A DNA stretch of 47,763 bases from Oscillospiraceae bacterium (GCA_015068935.1 SVJO01000008.1:1-47763), one strand, 5' to 3'; counted from the stretch's first letter, positions 37,792 to 47,432 are shown. The notes: a model not told the origin generated them from the sequence alone. Translations and numbers: made by a program.

Positions 37792-38356
37792 GTCCTTTTA
37801 CCTCCTTTAATGCCCTTTTTAAAGCCTTCATATTTCCTTCAATAACCTTAGGATTAGATGCAAACTTCTTTGAATATAACTTTTCCATATCGCGCACGAA
37901 ACTTTCTTCATCCATTAATCCGGTTGTCTTTACCACCGCTGAAAGCATTGGTGTATTGGGAAAGTATTTCCCCATACAATCCAAAGATATTGTCATCGCA
38001 TCTATAGTATATATTCTGCCTTTAAAGAAAGGAATTTTCTTTCTTATATCATCAGGACTTTTTCGGGAATTTACTATTAATCCCCCATCTTCTTTGAGCC
38101 CCTTGCATACATTTTGAACATCAATTAAAGTTTCATCAACAACTGCAACATAATCAGGTTCATATATATTGCAATGCACCTTAATAGGCTCGTCGCTTAT
38201 GCGGTTATAAGCTGTAAGCGGTGCACCCATTCTTTCAGGTCCGTATTCAGGAAATCCCTGAACATACTTCCCTGTGTTAAAACAAATATCTGCTAAAAGC
38301 AAGGATGCTGTTTTTGCCCCCTGACCGCCTCTTCCGTGCCATCTTATTTCAATCAT
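37784..38356 (-). CDS. porC: 2-oxoacid:ferredoxin oxidoreductase, gamma subunit
   Basis: The first gene of the oxidoreductase operon. IEIRWHGRGGQGAKTAS is the gamma-domain signature, followed by FPEYGPERMGAPLTAYNRI. A GTG (38365) and an ATG (38362) lie upstream in frame, but AAAGGG is best spaced for the ATG at 38356 (190 residues). It is divergent from gpr. Confidence 0.94.
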   Translation of the reverse strand: MIEIRWHGRGGQGAKTASLLLADICFNTGKYVQGFPEYGPERMGAPLTAYNRISDEPIKVHCNIYEPDYVAVVDETLIDVQNVCKGLKEDGGLIVNSRKSPDDIRKKIPFFKGRIYTIDAMTISLDCMGKYFPNTPMLSAVVKTTGLMDEESFVRDMEKLYSKKFASNPKVIEGNMKALKRALKEVKGLE

Positions 38357-38404
38357 CTTCATCACCCTTTCTTTTTCTTTGCTTTTATTATTACTTTTTT
38401 TTAC

Positions 38405-38434
38405 GTATATATTCCAAAAAATAACACCAAACTA
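38405..38434 (+). promoter_or_regulatory. Candidate sigma-G/sigma-F promoter of gpr
   Basis: GTATA (38405-38409), an 18-bp gap, then CAAACTA (38428-38434). The forespore sigma-G pattern is GNATR, 18 bp, CATNNTA, so five of five and six of seven positions fit. gpr is a forespore gene in Bacillus, which agrees. Confidence 0.5.
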
Positions 38435-38490
38435 TCAATAGCTTAAAAGCATTTTAAATTAGCACGTTCTTAATGAAAGGAGCAATTTTT

Positions 38491-39450
38491 TTGAATATCA
38501 AGCGAACAGATTTAGCTTTGGAAATGCATGAAATGCTCACTGAAGCGGCAGATGAACTTTCAGGTGTTACAAAAGAAACCGAAGAAACAGAAGGAGTAAA
38601 AATTTCCCGTATTAAAATTGGAACAAAACAAGCAGAGGAAAAAATGGGAAGACCTATCGGAAATTATATTACATTAGAGCTCCCTGACATAAATCTTACT
38701 TTATCTGAAGAAAACGAAAAGATAAGCACAGTTTTAAAAAATGAACTAAAAAAACTTATTCATTTAAACGATAATTCTGTTATTCTTATAGTAGGTCTTG
38801 GCAACAGACACATAACTCCCGATGCCCTGGGTCCCTGTGTCATTTCAAAACTTATGGTAACACGTCATCTGTTTCAATATATTCCTGAGCAGCTTGATGA
38901 AGGTTTGCGCTCCGTCAGTGCTATAAGTCCTGGTGTTTTAGGCATAACAGGAATTGAAACTGTCGAAATAGTAAAAGGGATAGTTGATAAAGTGAGGCCT
39001 GATTATGTCATCGCGATAGATGCTCTTGCTGCAAGAAGTGTTGACAGAATTATCTCTACTGTTCAGCTTACTGATACTGGAATCAGCCCCGGAGCAGGTG
39101 TCGGCAACAACAGAAAAGGTTTAAGCGAAGACACTCTCGGCGTTCCTGTTATTGCAATCGGCATTCCGACTGTGATTGACGCTGCCACAATAACGTCAGA
39201 CACTATTGATTCCCTTAAAGAAAATATGCAGTCCCCTTTAGGTGTCATAGGAAGTATTTCTCACATGGACGAAGATGAAAGATACAATCTTATAAGAAAA
39301 AGCGCTGACGAAAAACTTACGGGATTTATTGTAACTCCAAAAGATATAGATTCCCTTATAGAAAAAACCTCAAAAATAGTAGCAGACGGAATTAATCTTA
39401 CCCTTCACGAAAATATTACCCTCAAAGATACAGAAGCATTTCTTTCTTAA
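38491..39450 (+). CDS. gpr: Germination protease GPR
   Basis: Degrades small acid-soluble spore proteins during germination. It is made in the forespore as an inactive precursor. The sequence has the family core NSVILIVGLGNRHITPDALGP, VIAIDALAARSVDRI and TGISPGAGVGNNRKG. The frame opens with an ATG at 38473, but that ATG is part of the ribosome site AAAGGAG. The TTG at 38491 lies eight bases beyond it and begins NIKRTDLALEMHE, the expected mature-type N-terminus (319 residues). This is direct evidence of a spore-former. Confidence 0.95.
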   Translation: MNIKRTDLALEMHEMLTEAADELSGVTKETEETEGVKISRIKIGTKQAEEKMGRPIGNYITLELPDINLTLSEENEKISTVLKNELKKLIHLNDNSVILIVGLGNRHITPDALGPCVISKLMVTRHLFQYIPEQLDEGLRSVSAISPGVLGITGIETVEIVKGIVDKVRPDYVIAIDALAARSVDRIISTVQLTDTGISPGAGVGNNRKGLSEDTLGVPVIAIGIPTVIDAATITSDTIDSLKENMQSPLGVIGSISHMDEDERYNLIRKSADEKLTGFIVTPKDIDSLIEKTSKIVADGINLTLHENITLKDTEAFLS

Positions 39451-39460
39451 CTTAAAAATG

Positions 39461-39489
39461 TTGATTTTTTCCTTTAAAAGTGATATAAT
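39461..39489 (+). promoter_or_regulatory. Promoter of asp23-purB-proC
   Basis: TTGATT (39461-39466) and TATAAT (39484-39489) have a 17-bp spacer, starting 10 bp after the gpr stop. Confidence 0.82.
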
Positions 39490-39525
39490 GAATAAAACCT
39501 TTATTTTATGCAGGAGGATTATATA

Positions 39526-39942
39526 ATGACTAACAAAAACAACGTTCCTTCAGAAAACGAAACAATTAATGAAATTATAATTGTTGATGACGTTCTTCAG
39601 TCAATCGCCGCTCATTCTGTAAAAGAACTTGACGGCGTTTCTCTGATCAGCTCATTTACTGACGGAATAATGGAAAAAATCGTTAAAAAAAGTACAAATA
39701 AAGCAATTCGCGTTGAAATGCATGATAAAAATGTTTCCTTAGAGGTTCATATCTCTATAGAACACGGTCTTAAAATCACTGATGTTTGCAGCATACTTCA
39801 GGCAAACATTAAAAAAGACATTGAAGAAGTTACTGATTTGAATGTTGAAACAGTAAATATCTTCGTTGACAATCTTACAATAAAAGAAAGCGACAACATA
39901 GCTGCAGATAAAAAGAACGCAGAAGAACAGGAGAACCAATAA
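39526..39942 (+). CDS. Asp23/Gls24 family protein
   Basis: A 138-residue protein of the Asp23 (DUF322) family: [24 protein letters not shown], then [26 protein letters not shown] and [10 protein letters not shown]. These proteins are linked to envelope stress and membrane anchoring in Gram-positive bacteria. The tail is acidic. An in-frame ATG at 39508 lies inside the GGAGG region, so the ATG at 39526 is preferred. Its stop overlaps the purB start by one base (TAATG). Confidence 0.88.
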   Translation: MTNKNNVPSENETINEIIIVDDVLQSIAAHSVKELDGVSLISSFTDGIMEKIVKKSTNKAIRVEMHDKNVSLEVHISIEHGLKITDVCSILQANIKKDIEEVTDLNVETVNIFVDNLTIKESDNIAADKKNAEEQENQ

Positions 39943-41375
39943 TGTCAACCCATGTATACAAAAGTCCGCTTTGCTCAAGATATTCAAGCAAGGAAATGCA
40001 GGAGCTTTTTTCTGAAGATACAAAATTCAAAACATGGAGAAAGCTCTGGATTGCTCTGGCTGAGACTGAAAAAGAACTCGGACTTCCAATAACAGATGAA
40101 CAAATAAATGAGCTTAAAGCAAATAAAGATAATATTAATTATGAGGATGCAATCGCCCAGGAAAAAAAAGTGCGCCACGACGTAATGTCGCATGTGTTTG
40201 CGTACGGCCTCCAGTGTCCCAGTGCCAAGGGCATTATTCATTTGGGTGCGACGAGCTGCTATGTAGGCGATAACACTGACATTATCATCATGACAGAGGC
40301 TATGAAGCTTATTCACAAGAAACTTATAAGTGTTATTGCTTCTTTGTCAGATTTTGCTGATAAATATAAAGATTTGCCTACTCTTGGCTTCACACATTTC
40401 CAGCCTGCACAGCTTACAACAGTCGGCAAGCGCGCAACGCTCTGGATTCAGGAACTCATTATGGATTTAGAGGATTTAGAGCATCAGATTTCAAAAGCTA
40501 AACTCTTAGGCTCAAAGGGAACAACAGGAACTCAGGCAAGTTTTTTAGAGCTTTTTGACGGCGATACAGAAAAAGTTAAAAAAGCTGATATGATGATTGC
40601 AAAGAAAATGGGATTTGATGCAGTCTTCCCTGTTTCAGGCCAGACATATTCAAGAAAACTTGATTTTCAGGTTTTGAGCATACTGAGTTCAATTGCACAG
40701 AGTGCATACAAGTTTGCAAATGACATCAGACTTCTTCAGCATTTAAAAGAGATTGAAGAACCTTTTGAAAAGAATCAGATAGGCTCATCTGCTATGGCAT
40801 ACAAAAGAAATCCTATGCGTACAGAACGTATATGTTCTCTTGCAAGATATGTGATTGCAGATGCTATTAACCCTGCTGTCACAGCTGCAACACAATGGTT
40901 TGAAAGAACTCTTGATGACTCTGCAAACAGAAGAATAAGTATTCCTGAAGCATTTTTAGCTGTAGATGCTATTTTATCTATATATTTAAATGTTTCTGGA
41001 GGTCTTGTTGTTTATGATAAGGTTATTACATCAAGAATCATGAGCGAGCTTCCGTTTATGGCTACAGAAAATATCATGATGCAGGCTGTGAAAAAAGGCG
41101 GGGACAGACAAGAGCTTCACGAAAGAATAAGAGTTCACTCCATGGCTGCTGCCAAAGTTGTAAAAGAAGAAGGAAAAGCTAACGATTTGCTTGAAAGAAT
41201 AGCTGACGATGAACTGTTTAATCTTGATAAAGATGAGCTTTCTACTCTGCTCAATCCTAAAGATTATATCGGCATGGCTCCGGAGCAGACTGTGGATTTC
41301 CTCAAAAACTGTGTTAAGCCCATTTTAGACAAATATAAAAATGAAATAGGTTTTAAGGCAGAAATTAATGTCTGA
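39942..41375 (+). CDS. purB: Adenylosuccinate lyase
   Basis: Acts twice in purine synthesis, releasing fumarate from SAICAR and from adenylosuccinate. It has [28 protein letters not shown] and the fumarase-superfamily signature [16 protein letters not shown]. The 477 residues agree with family size. It is translationally coupled to the Asp23-family gene and followed 20 bp later by proC. Confidence 0.96.
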   Translation: MSTHVYKSPLCSRYSSKEMQELFSEDTKFKTWRKLWIALAETEKELGLPITDEQINELKANKDNINYEDAIAQEKKVRHDVMSHVFAYGLQCPSAKGIIHLGATSCYVGDNTDIIIMTEAMKLIHKKLISVIASLSDFADKYKDLPTLGFTHFQPAQLTTVGKRATLWIQELIMDLEDLEHQISKAKLLGSKGTTGTQASFLELFDGDTEKVKKADMMIAKKMGFDAVFPVSGQTYSRKLDFQVLSILSSIAQSAYKFANDIRLLQHLKEIEEPFEKNQIGSSAMAYKRNPMRTERICSLARYVIADAINPAVTAATQWFERTLDDSANRRISIPEAFLAVDAILSIYLNVSGGLVVYDKVITSRIMSELPFMATENIMMQAVKKGGDRQELHERIRVHSMAAAKVVKEEGKANDLLERIADDELFNLDKDELSTLLNPKDYIGMAPEQTVDFLKNCVKPILDKYKNEIGFKAEINV

Positions 41376-41395
41376 TAAAAAAGGATGATTGTAAA

Positions 41396-42196
41396 ATGAA
41401 ATTAGGTTTTATCGGCGGCGGAAATATGGCATTTGCTATAGCGGGCGGTGTGATTTCCGGCGGTCTAATATGTGCAGAAGATATTACAGTTAATGACACA
41501 AGCGAAAGTGCTTTAAAAAAGTTTGAAGACTTAGGTATGAAAACTTCATGTGATATAGCATCTTTAATGGGATGTGATTACATAGTGCTTGCTGTAAAAC
41601 CATTCATCATTCCCGCTATATTAGAAAAACTGCGCACAGAATTTTCAGGACAGATTAAAGATACAGTATTTATATCTATCGCTGCAGGAATAAGTGTAAG
41701 TTTTATTAAAGAAAAACTCGGCTTCGATGCAAAGGTTGTCAGAATCATGCCAAACACTCCTGCCTTAGTCGGTGCCGGCATGAGCGTTATAGCAAAATCA
41801 GACTTCCCTGTAACAGAGGCTGAATTTAAAAATGTCACAAGCATATTTGATTCTGTAGGCAAAACAGAAGTCATGGAAGAAGATATGCTAAATGCAGTTA
41901 TCGCAATTTCAGGAAGCAGTCCTGCTTACATATTTATATTGATTGAGGCGATGGCTGATGCTGCTGTCCGCGACGGAATACCGAGAGATACGGCGTATCG
42001 TTTAGCAGCCCAGTCTGTTTTAGGCTCTGCTAAGATGGTTTTAGAAACAGGAAAACATCCCGCCCAGCTAAAAGATATGGTTTGTTCTCCTAAAGGGACT
42101 ACTATCGACGCTGTAGCTGAGCTTGAAGCAAACGGCTTTAGAAATGCTGTAATTTCCGCTATGAAAAAATGTACTGATAAAGCTAATAATATCTGA
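41396..42196 (+). CDS. proC: Pyrroline-5-carboxylate reductase
   Basis: The last step of proline synthesis, reducing P5C with NAD(P)H. The N-terminal dinucleotide fold is LGFIGGGNMAFAIAGG, followed by VRIMPNTPALVGAGM, and the C-terminal signature is ISGSSPAYIFILIEAMADAAVRDGI. The 266 residues are normal. An AAGGATG-type site precedes the ATG. Confidence 0.97.
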   Translation: MKLGFIGGGNMAFAIAGGVISGGLICAEDITVNDTSESALKKFEDLGMKTSCDIASLMGCDYIVLAVKPFIIPAILEKLRTEFSGQIKDTVFISIAAGISVSFIKEKLGFDAKVVRIMPNTPALVGAGMSVIAKSDFPVTEAEFKNVTSIFDSVGKTEVMEEDMLNAVIAISGSSPAYIFILIEAMADAAVRDGIPRDTAYRLAAQSVLGSAKMVLETGKHPAQLKDMVCSPKGTTIDAVAELEANGFRNAVISAMKKCTDKANNI

Positions 42197-42250
42197 TAAA
42201 TTATCACATAATAAGATTGCTAAAATATTTTAGAAAGAGGCATGATTATT

Positions 42251-42412
42251 ATGAAGATGGGATTTTTAAGCGGAATTATTGCAGGTGCGTTAGTTGGCTC
42301 TGCTATTACAATGGTTATGGACCCGGTAAGTGACAGAGACAGAAGAAGACTCCACAGAGGCACCCGTAATGTTGTTAAAAAAGTCGGTTATATATTTGAT
42401 ATGATGAAATAA
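42251..42412 (+). CDS. 53-residue membrane-anchored small protein (YtxH-like)
   Basis: A short gene after proC: MKMGFLSGIIAGALVGSAIT is a hydrophobic, glycine-rich helix, followed by a basic tail (DRDRRRLHRGTRNVVKKVGY). This shape resembles YtxH-type proteins. GAAAGAGG lies ten bases before the ATG at 42251; an ATG at 42242 is too close to that site. It is the last gene before a terminator hairpin. Function unknown. Confidence 0.65.
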   Translation: MKMGFLSGIIAGALVGSAITMVMDPVSDRDRRRLHRGTRNVVKKVGYIFDMMK

Positions 42413-42422
42413 AATTACAGTT

Positions 42423-42480
42423 TTTAAGCAGACCTCTTTAATTGCAAAGCTAACAATTAAATGCAAGAGGTCTGCTTAAA
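42423..42480. terminator. Hairpin terminator between small gene and spoIIR
   Basis: A 16-bp stem (42423-42438 with 42465-42480) with an inner TAATTG/CAATTA helix. It lies between convergent genes. Tails are only moderately U-rich. Confidence 0.7.
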
Positions 42481-42483
42481 TTA

Positions 42484-43062
42484 TTAAAACCCATGTCTTA
42501 TTTCCTGCCACCATTCTACAATTTTAAGTGCAGGCTTAATTTTTACCTCACCATTTTCTATTAATTCATAATTATCTTTTTTCATACTGTTTTTTAGTAA
42601 ATTTAATTTTTCCTCGGAAAGTTTTCCCTCTGTACTACCGCTATAACAAAGCGGCGGATACATAACACACCACCAGTTTTCTCCTCTACCCTGTCCAATT
42701 ATAACCTTTATTGCGTCATAGTCGCCCGCCGGCAATGTAATATTATCATATGTTTTATGGGGAAAATAGAATTTTCCATAATCTGCTGTCACTTTATAAT
42801 CATATCCGCTTTTTAATATTTCTTCCTGACATACTTCCTCAATTTTATTTAAATCATGCTTTAAATCTTTAAAATTTTCATTAAGCAGTCTGTCGCGAAC
42901 CTTTAGCTTTAAGCTCTGGTCCTCCTTGGAATTACTGTTTGCTATAATATGAAGCCTTACTATATCTGATGAAATATCAAAAAGTGTGCTTTCAGAAACC
43001 ACTCCCCATGAAAACACTACAATTAAAGCTATTATTACTGACAATAATAATCTGTTTTTCAT
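42484..43062 (-). CDS. spoIIR: Stage II sporulation protein R
   Basis: A secreted signalling protein made in the forespore, which triggers SpoIIGA to process pro-sigma-E in the mother cell. An N-terminal signal/anchor helix (residues 3-24) is followed by VRLHIIANSNSKEDQSLKLKVRD, the family hallmark, and GENWWCVMYPPLCY near the middle. The 192 residues are normal. It confirms sporulation capacity. A GGAGGGA site precedes the ATG. Confidence 0.95.
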   Translation of the reverse strand: MKNRLLLSVIIALIVVFSWGVVSESTLFDISSDIVRLHIIANSNSKEDQSLKLKVRDRLLNENFKDLKHDLNKIEEVCQEEILKSGYDYKVTADYGKFYFPHKTYDNITLPAGDYDAIKVIIGQGRGENWWCVMYPPLCYSGSTEGKLSEEKLNLLKNSMKKDNYELIENGEVKIKPALKIVEWWQEIRHGF

Positions 43063-43118
43063 TAAATCCCTCCTTCAATCAAAAGTATAGACACCAGTAA
43101 ATATTTTTATACTTTTTG

Positions 43119-43147
43119 TTGTAAAATAAGACGAGATATGTTAAAAT
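43119..43147 (+). promoter_or_regulatory. Promoter of the M42 peptidase cluster
   Basis: TTGTAA (43119-43124) and TAAAAT (43142-43147) have a 17-bp spacer. It reads away from spoIIR into the three peptidase genes. Confidence 0.7.
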
Positions 43148-43184
43148 AAAGCAATATAAAATCAATATAAAAAGGAATGAAAAT

Positions 43185-44231
43185 ATGAAAAAAGAGCTTA
43201 TAAAATTGTCCTCACTGGGCGGTATATCAGGATTTGAATATACCATTTCCGAGGATATTCAATCTCTTATTTGTGATTTTTGTGATGAAACATACGTTGA
43301 AACCTCAGGCAACGTTATAGGTATAATAAGAAACGGTAAAGAAAACGCAAAAAAAGTCATGATTGAAGCCCACATTGACGGAATCGGTCTAATGGTTAAA
43401 GATATTGATGAAAAAGGCTTTATTTCCTTTGTTCCGATTGGCGGAATAGATTCAGGAATACTTCCATACACAGAAGTTATAGTATACGGAGAAAAGAAAC
43501 TTTTCGGTATTATTGCAGCCAAGAGTCCCGCAGTATTGTCTGATAGTGAACAAGATAAAAAATATCCACTGTCAGAACTCGTAATTGATGTTGGCATGAG
43601 TGCAGAAGATGTAAAAAAATATGTTAAAATCGGCGATATGATATCATTTGCAAGCGGTGCAAAAAAGCTTTCTTCAAAAATTTTCTCAGGAAAATATTTT
43701 GATGACAGAGCAGGTCTTATAACTCTTTTAATTGCACTCAAAAAATTGAAAAATACATCGCTTGATTTTGATATTTATATCCTTTGTGCAACATGTGAGG
43801 AAGTAGGTCTTCGCGGTGCTAAAACAGGTTCATATAATATAGAGCCTGATTGTGCTGTTGTAGTTGATGTTTGCCACGGAAAAACCCCCGATTCAGGAAA
43901 TGACAGCACGTTTGAACTGGGGAGCGGCGCTGTCATCAGCAAAGGTCCCAACATTCATCCATTCCTTTCGACTCTGGCAGAAAATGTTGCAAAATCAGAA
44001 AAAATCAAATATAACATTGATGTTGACGGCGGTGATACTGGTACTGATGCATGGGCTGTACAGGTGACAAAAAGCTCAATCCCTACTCTGCTCCTTTCAA
44101 TACCACTAAGATATATGCACACAACCATCGAAACACTTTCCTATACTGATTTAGAATCAATAGGGAGTCTCATTGCTGCTATATTAAAAAATCTTGATTT
44201 GGAGGAACTTTCATGCATTTATCAGCTTTAA
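43185..44231 (+). CDS. M42-family metalloaminopeptidase, first of three
   Basis: A 348-residue peptidase of the M42 (glutamyl aminopeptidase/TET-like) family, whose members form hollow dodecamers that trim peptides. Di-metal ligands are visible: H63 with D65 (EAHIDGIG), Asp in FDDRAG, Glu-Glu in CEEVGLRGA, Asp in VVDVCHG and the final His in RYMHTTIE. The coding end overlaps the next gene by 19 bp. Substrate preference unknown. Confidence 0.93.
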   Translation: MKKELIKLSSLGGISGFEYTISEDIQSLICDFCDETYVETSGNVIGIIRNGKENAKKVMIEAHIDGIGLMVKDIDEKGFISFVPIGGIDSGILPYTEVIVYGEKKLFGIIAAKSPAVLSDSEQDKKYPLSELVIDVGMSAEDVKKYVKIGDMISFASGAKKLSSKIFSGKYFDDRAGLITLLIALKKLKNTSLDFDIYILCATCEEVGLRGAKTGSYNIEPDCAVVVDVCHGKTPDSGNDSTFELGSGAVISKGPNIHPFLSTLAENVAKSEKIKYNIDVDGGDTGTDAWAVQVTKSSIPTLLLSIPLRYMHTTIETLSYTDLESIGSLIAAILKNLDLEELSCIYQL

Positions 44232-45226
44232 CTCAGTTAAACGGAGTTTCAGGAAACGAAGATTTAGTCAGAAAATATATATATGACAATATAAAAACAA
44301 AATGTGACAACATAACAATTGATTCTATGGGAAACATGATTGCATTTAAAGCAGGAAAGAAAAAAAATGCAAAAAAAATGATGCTTTCCTCTCACATGGA
44401 CGAAGTTGGATTTATTGTCAGCAAAATAACTGATGATGGGTTTTTAAAATTTAAAACTGTTGGCGGGATTGATTCCCGCGTTCTTCCTGCAAAATTTGTT
44501 GCTGTCGGTGAAAAAAACAAAATCGGTGTAATCGGCTCAAAAGCAATTCACCTGATGACGATGGCTGAACGTACAAACATTATTAAAACAAAAGATTTAT
44601 ATATAGATATTGGTGCAAAAAACAAAATAGATGCAGAAAAAACTGTTTCAATCGGCGACTACATCTCCTTCATGAGCGATTATACTGAATTTGGAGATGA
44701 AATGATTAAGGCAAAAGCTGTAGATGACCGTGCAGGTTGCTCAATACTTATGAACATACTGGATGAGCGATACGATTTTGACCTTTATGCTTGCTTTACT
44801 GTTCAGGAGGAAGTAGGACTTCGAGGTGCTAAGGTTTGTGCATATACTGTTAAGCCTGATATTGCTATTGTCATCGAAACAACAGCATGTTCTGACACTG
44901 CAGGAGTTGAGAGCTTTAACTACTCTACCATACTCGGCGATGGGCCTGCTGTTTCACTGATTGACAGACGAACCTATTATGACAGGGAATTTGCAGATTA
45001 CATTTATAACCTTGCTAAATCCAATAACATTTCGGTTCAGTATAAAAAGGCTTCTTTCGGCGGAAATGACGCAGGAGAAATCCACATATCGAATTCAGGT
45101 GTAAAAACAGCAACAATTTCTATACCCGTTCGTTATATTCATACTCCGTCCTCTGTTATATCAAAAAATGACTACCATGCCGCAAACGAACTTCTAAAAG
45201 TTGTTTTAAAGGAGATTAAATTATGA
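44213..45226 (+). CDS. M42-family metalloaminopeptidase, second of three
   Basis: A 337-residue M42 peptidase. Ligands: H61/D63 (SHMDEVGFIV), VDDRAG, QEEVGLRGA and RYIHTPSS. Where the first and third paralogs have a metal-binding Asp in VVDVC and ALDVT, this one has Glu (VIETTACSD), still a possible ligand. GGAGG lies before its ATG inside the previous gene, and it overlaps the third gene by 4 bp. Confidence 0.93.
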   Translation: MHLSALTQLNGVSGNEDLVRKYIYDNIKTKCDNITIDSMGNMIAFKAGKKKNAKKMMLSSHMDEVGFIVSKITDDGFLKFKTVGGIDSRVLPAKFVAVGEKNKIGVIGSKAIHLMTMAERTNIIKTKDLYIDIGAKNKIDAEKTVSIGDYISFMSDYTEFGDEMIKAKAVDDRAGCSILMNILDERYDFDLYACFTVQEEVGLRGAKVCAYTVKPDIAIVIETTACSDTAGVESFNYSTILGDGPAVSLIDRRTYYDREFADYIYNLAKSNNISVQYKKASFGGNDAGEIHISNSGVKTATISIPVRYIHTPSSVISKNDYHAANELLKVVLKEIKL

Positions 45227-46212
45227 TAAAATTACTTGAAACTATGACACAAATGACTGTTCCTTCAGGGAATGAAACATTAATTCATGATTTTATAAAA
45301 AATGAAATTAAAGATTATGTTGATGAATTTGAAACTGATCCATTAGGCAATTTAATTGCACACAAAAAGGGCGAAGGCAAAAAGGTTATGTTTGCAAGTC
45401 ACACAGACGAAATAGGTGTGATAATAACATACATTGAGGAAAACGGGATGCTTCGCTTCACACCGCTTGGCGGTATTAATGCGCACTATGCTCTCCATCA
45501 GCGCGTTAAGTTTGTAAACGGTGCAGTAGGTGTTGTTTCTTTTGAAAATAAGGACGATTCAACTATTAAAAACTTAAAAACATCTGATTTATTTATTGAT
45601 ATCGGAGCCAAATCTTCTGAGGAAGCCGAGAAAATTATCAAAATCGGTGATGCAGGTGCTTTTTCAGGTGAATTCCTGCAATGCGCTAACAACATTATTT
45701 CTAAAGCTCTTGATGACAGAGCCGGCTGTGTTGCTATGATTACTGCAATAAAGTCTATAAAAGAGCATAAAAATGACCTGTATTTTGTTTTTACAGCAAG
45801 TGAAGAGTTAGGTCTTCGCGGTGCGAAGGTTGCAGCAAACAGAATCATGCCTGACTTTGCTGTTGCACTTGATGTTACAAGAACAGGAGACGTCCCCGGA
45901 AAACTAAAAATGGCAATAAAGCTTGGAGGCGGCGTTGCAATTAAAATTAAGGACAGTTCATTTATTGCCCACCCCTACATTAAAAATTTGATGATTAATG
46001 TGTGCGAAAAAAATAATATAAAATATCAGCTTGAGGTTTTAGAAGCTGGCGGAACAGACTCTGGAGCTATTCATATATCTGGCGGAGGCGTTCCTTCAGG
46101 ATGTATTTCCATTCCTACAAGATACATTCATTCTCCATCTGAAATGATTAATATTGATGACTTAAAATGCGCAGCTCTTTTGGCAACAAAAATGATTGAA
46201 ACAGGTTTTTAA
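45223..46212 (+). CDS. M42-family metalloaminopeptidase, third of three
   Basis: A 329-residue M42 peptidase. Ligands: H60/D62 (SHTDEIGVI), LDDRAG, SEELGLRGA, ALDVTRTGDVPG and RYIHSPSE, all intact. The spread among the three paralogs suggests old duplication and different substrate ranges, or hetero-oligomeric shells. It is translationally coupled (ATGA) to the second copy and followed by a terminator. Confidence 0.93.
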   Translation: MIKLLETMTQMTVPSGNETLIHDFIKNEIKDYVDEFETDPLGNLIAHKKGEGKKVMFASHTDEIGVIITYIEENGMLRFTPLGGINAHYALHQRVKFVNGAVGVVSFENKDDSTIKNLKTSDLFIDIGAKSSEEAEKIIKIGDAGAFSGEFLQCANNIISKALDDRAGCVAMITAIKSIKEHKNDLYFVFTASEELGLRGAKVAANRIMPDFAVALDVTRTGDVPGKLKMAIKLGGGVAIKIKDSSFIAHPYIKNLMINVCEKNNIKYQLEVLEAGGTDSGAIHISGGGVPSGCISIPTRYIHSPSEMINIDDLKCAALLATKMIETGF

Positions 46213-46245
46213 ACTGCGCCAAGCAATTTTTAGGGTTTAAATTAT

Positions 46246-46278
46246 AAAAATGGAATGGCACAATGTCATTCCATTTTT
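46246..46278. terminator. Bidirectional terminator between M42 and M23 genes
   Basis: A perfect 12-bp stem (46246-46257 with 46267-46278) with T-rich ends in both directions. Confidence 0.9.
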
Positions 46279-46284
46279 AATTTT

Positions 46285-47298
46285 TTACTCGTTGGTCTCA
46301 GGAAAGAATATATCATTTTTTCTGTAAAATTCATTCTCTGATTTATAAACCTCAGACTTATTTTTTTCAAGAAGTTTAACAAGGGCATATACATCTATCC
46401 ATATTTCATAGTGTTCTTCTCTTTTTTTCTCATCAAAAATCAGTTCTATTCCGTAATGGAGATGAGGAACATTAATATTATTAACATTTTCTTTTGTACT
46501 ATATCCCGTCATTCCAAGATAACCTATAACATCTCCTGCTTTGATAATTTTTCCCTCATATATATCGTTATACGGATGGTCCTTACGAAGGTGTGCATAA
46601 TAATGGTATCTTTTTTTATCAAAACTCCGTATCCCTATACGCCAGCCACCATATTGATTCCATCCTACACTCTCCACAACTCCTGACTCTACTGCAATAA
46701 TTGGTGTTCCTATACCTCCCATCATGTCATGACCTAAATGTTTTCTTCTGAAGCCATAAGAACGTGATGAGCCGAAATCGTCATAGTGACTATAGCTATA
46801 TCCCTTTGCAATTGGAGAAAAAACTTTTAATCCATACTTTTTTTCACTTGCTTTGTTTTGAGCATCATTTTTTTCTGTCTCATATTCCCCGACAAATCCA
46901 TCCAGCACAGCACCATATGCTTCTTTATAGTATTTAAAGTTTCCTAACTTATTTCCCATTTCATTAATATCATTACCACATTTTATCTGAGAAATAAGGT
47001 TTGTTAAATCGGACTTTTTATATTTTTTAAAATTGCCTCCATATTTTGTACCAAGATATGCAAGTAATTCTACCCAATTAAGTTTTGTATCACTGTTATA
47101 TGATTGAATATCTGCTTCTAGTGTATCATTAAGCGCCTGATACGTAATATTAAAATCAACCCAATTGACCTTTATATCTTCATCTTCAACACTTTTTGAT
47201 ACGTTTACTGCTATAGGAGTTACAATTGAAAAGGAAACCAAAATAATAAGCATTAATAAAATTATCATAAATCGTTTTAGTGAAAAACATCGAAACAA
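46285..47298 (-). CDS. Membrane-anchored M23-family (LytM) peptidase
   Basis: A cell-wall peptidase-type protein of 337 residues. One N-terminal membrane helix (about 8-31) is followed by an outer domain of about 110 residues (VNWVDFNITYQALN to GAVLDGFVGEYE), a region I recall from other clostridial M23 proteins, and then the M23 domain. Zinc ligands are visible in RRKHLGHDMMG and VPHLHYGIEL. The start is TTG at 47298 with AAGGGGG seven or eight bases upstream. It stands alone, convergent with the M42 cluster. It probably remodels peptidoglycan at the cell surface; a sporulation role is possible but not shown. Confidence 0.9.
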   Translation of the reverse strand: MFRCFSLKRFMIILLMLIILVSFSIVTPIAVNVSKSVEDEDIKVNWVDFNITYQALNDTLEADIQSYNSDTKLNWVELLAYLGTKYGGNFKKYKKSDLTNLISQIKCGNDINEMGNKLGNFKYYKEAYGAVLDGFVGEYETEKNDAQNKASEKKYGLKVFSPIAKGYSYSHYDDFGSSRSYGFRRKHLGHDMMGGIGTPIIAVESGVVESVGWNQYGGWRIGIRSFDKKRYHYYAHLRKDHPYNDIYEGKIIKAGDVIGYLGMTGYSTKENVNNINVPHLHYGIELIFDEKKREEHYEIWIDVYALVKLLEKNKSEVYKSENEFYRKNDIFFPETNE

Positions 47299-47383
47299 AA
47301 CTAATCCCCCTTAAAAATTCTTCTATAAATATATATGTTATAAATAGAAAAATAAAAACATTTTTCACAATTAATAAAAAAAC

Positions 47384-47412
47384 TTGACTTATTCAATAAA
47401 TAATGCTAAAAT
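47384..47412 (+). promoter_or_regulatory. Promoter of the tRNA-Leu region
   Basis: TTGACT (47384-47389) and TAAAAT (47407-47412) have a 17-bp spacer. It predicts a transcript start near 47419, reading first through a terminator-like hairpin, then the tRNA pseudogene and the intact tRNA-Leu. Confidence 0.8.
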
Positions 47413-47432
47413 ACTATAGAAAGTTTAGTTAA

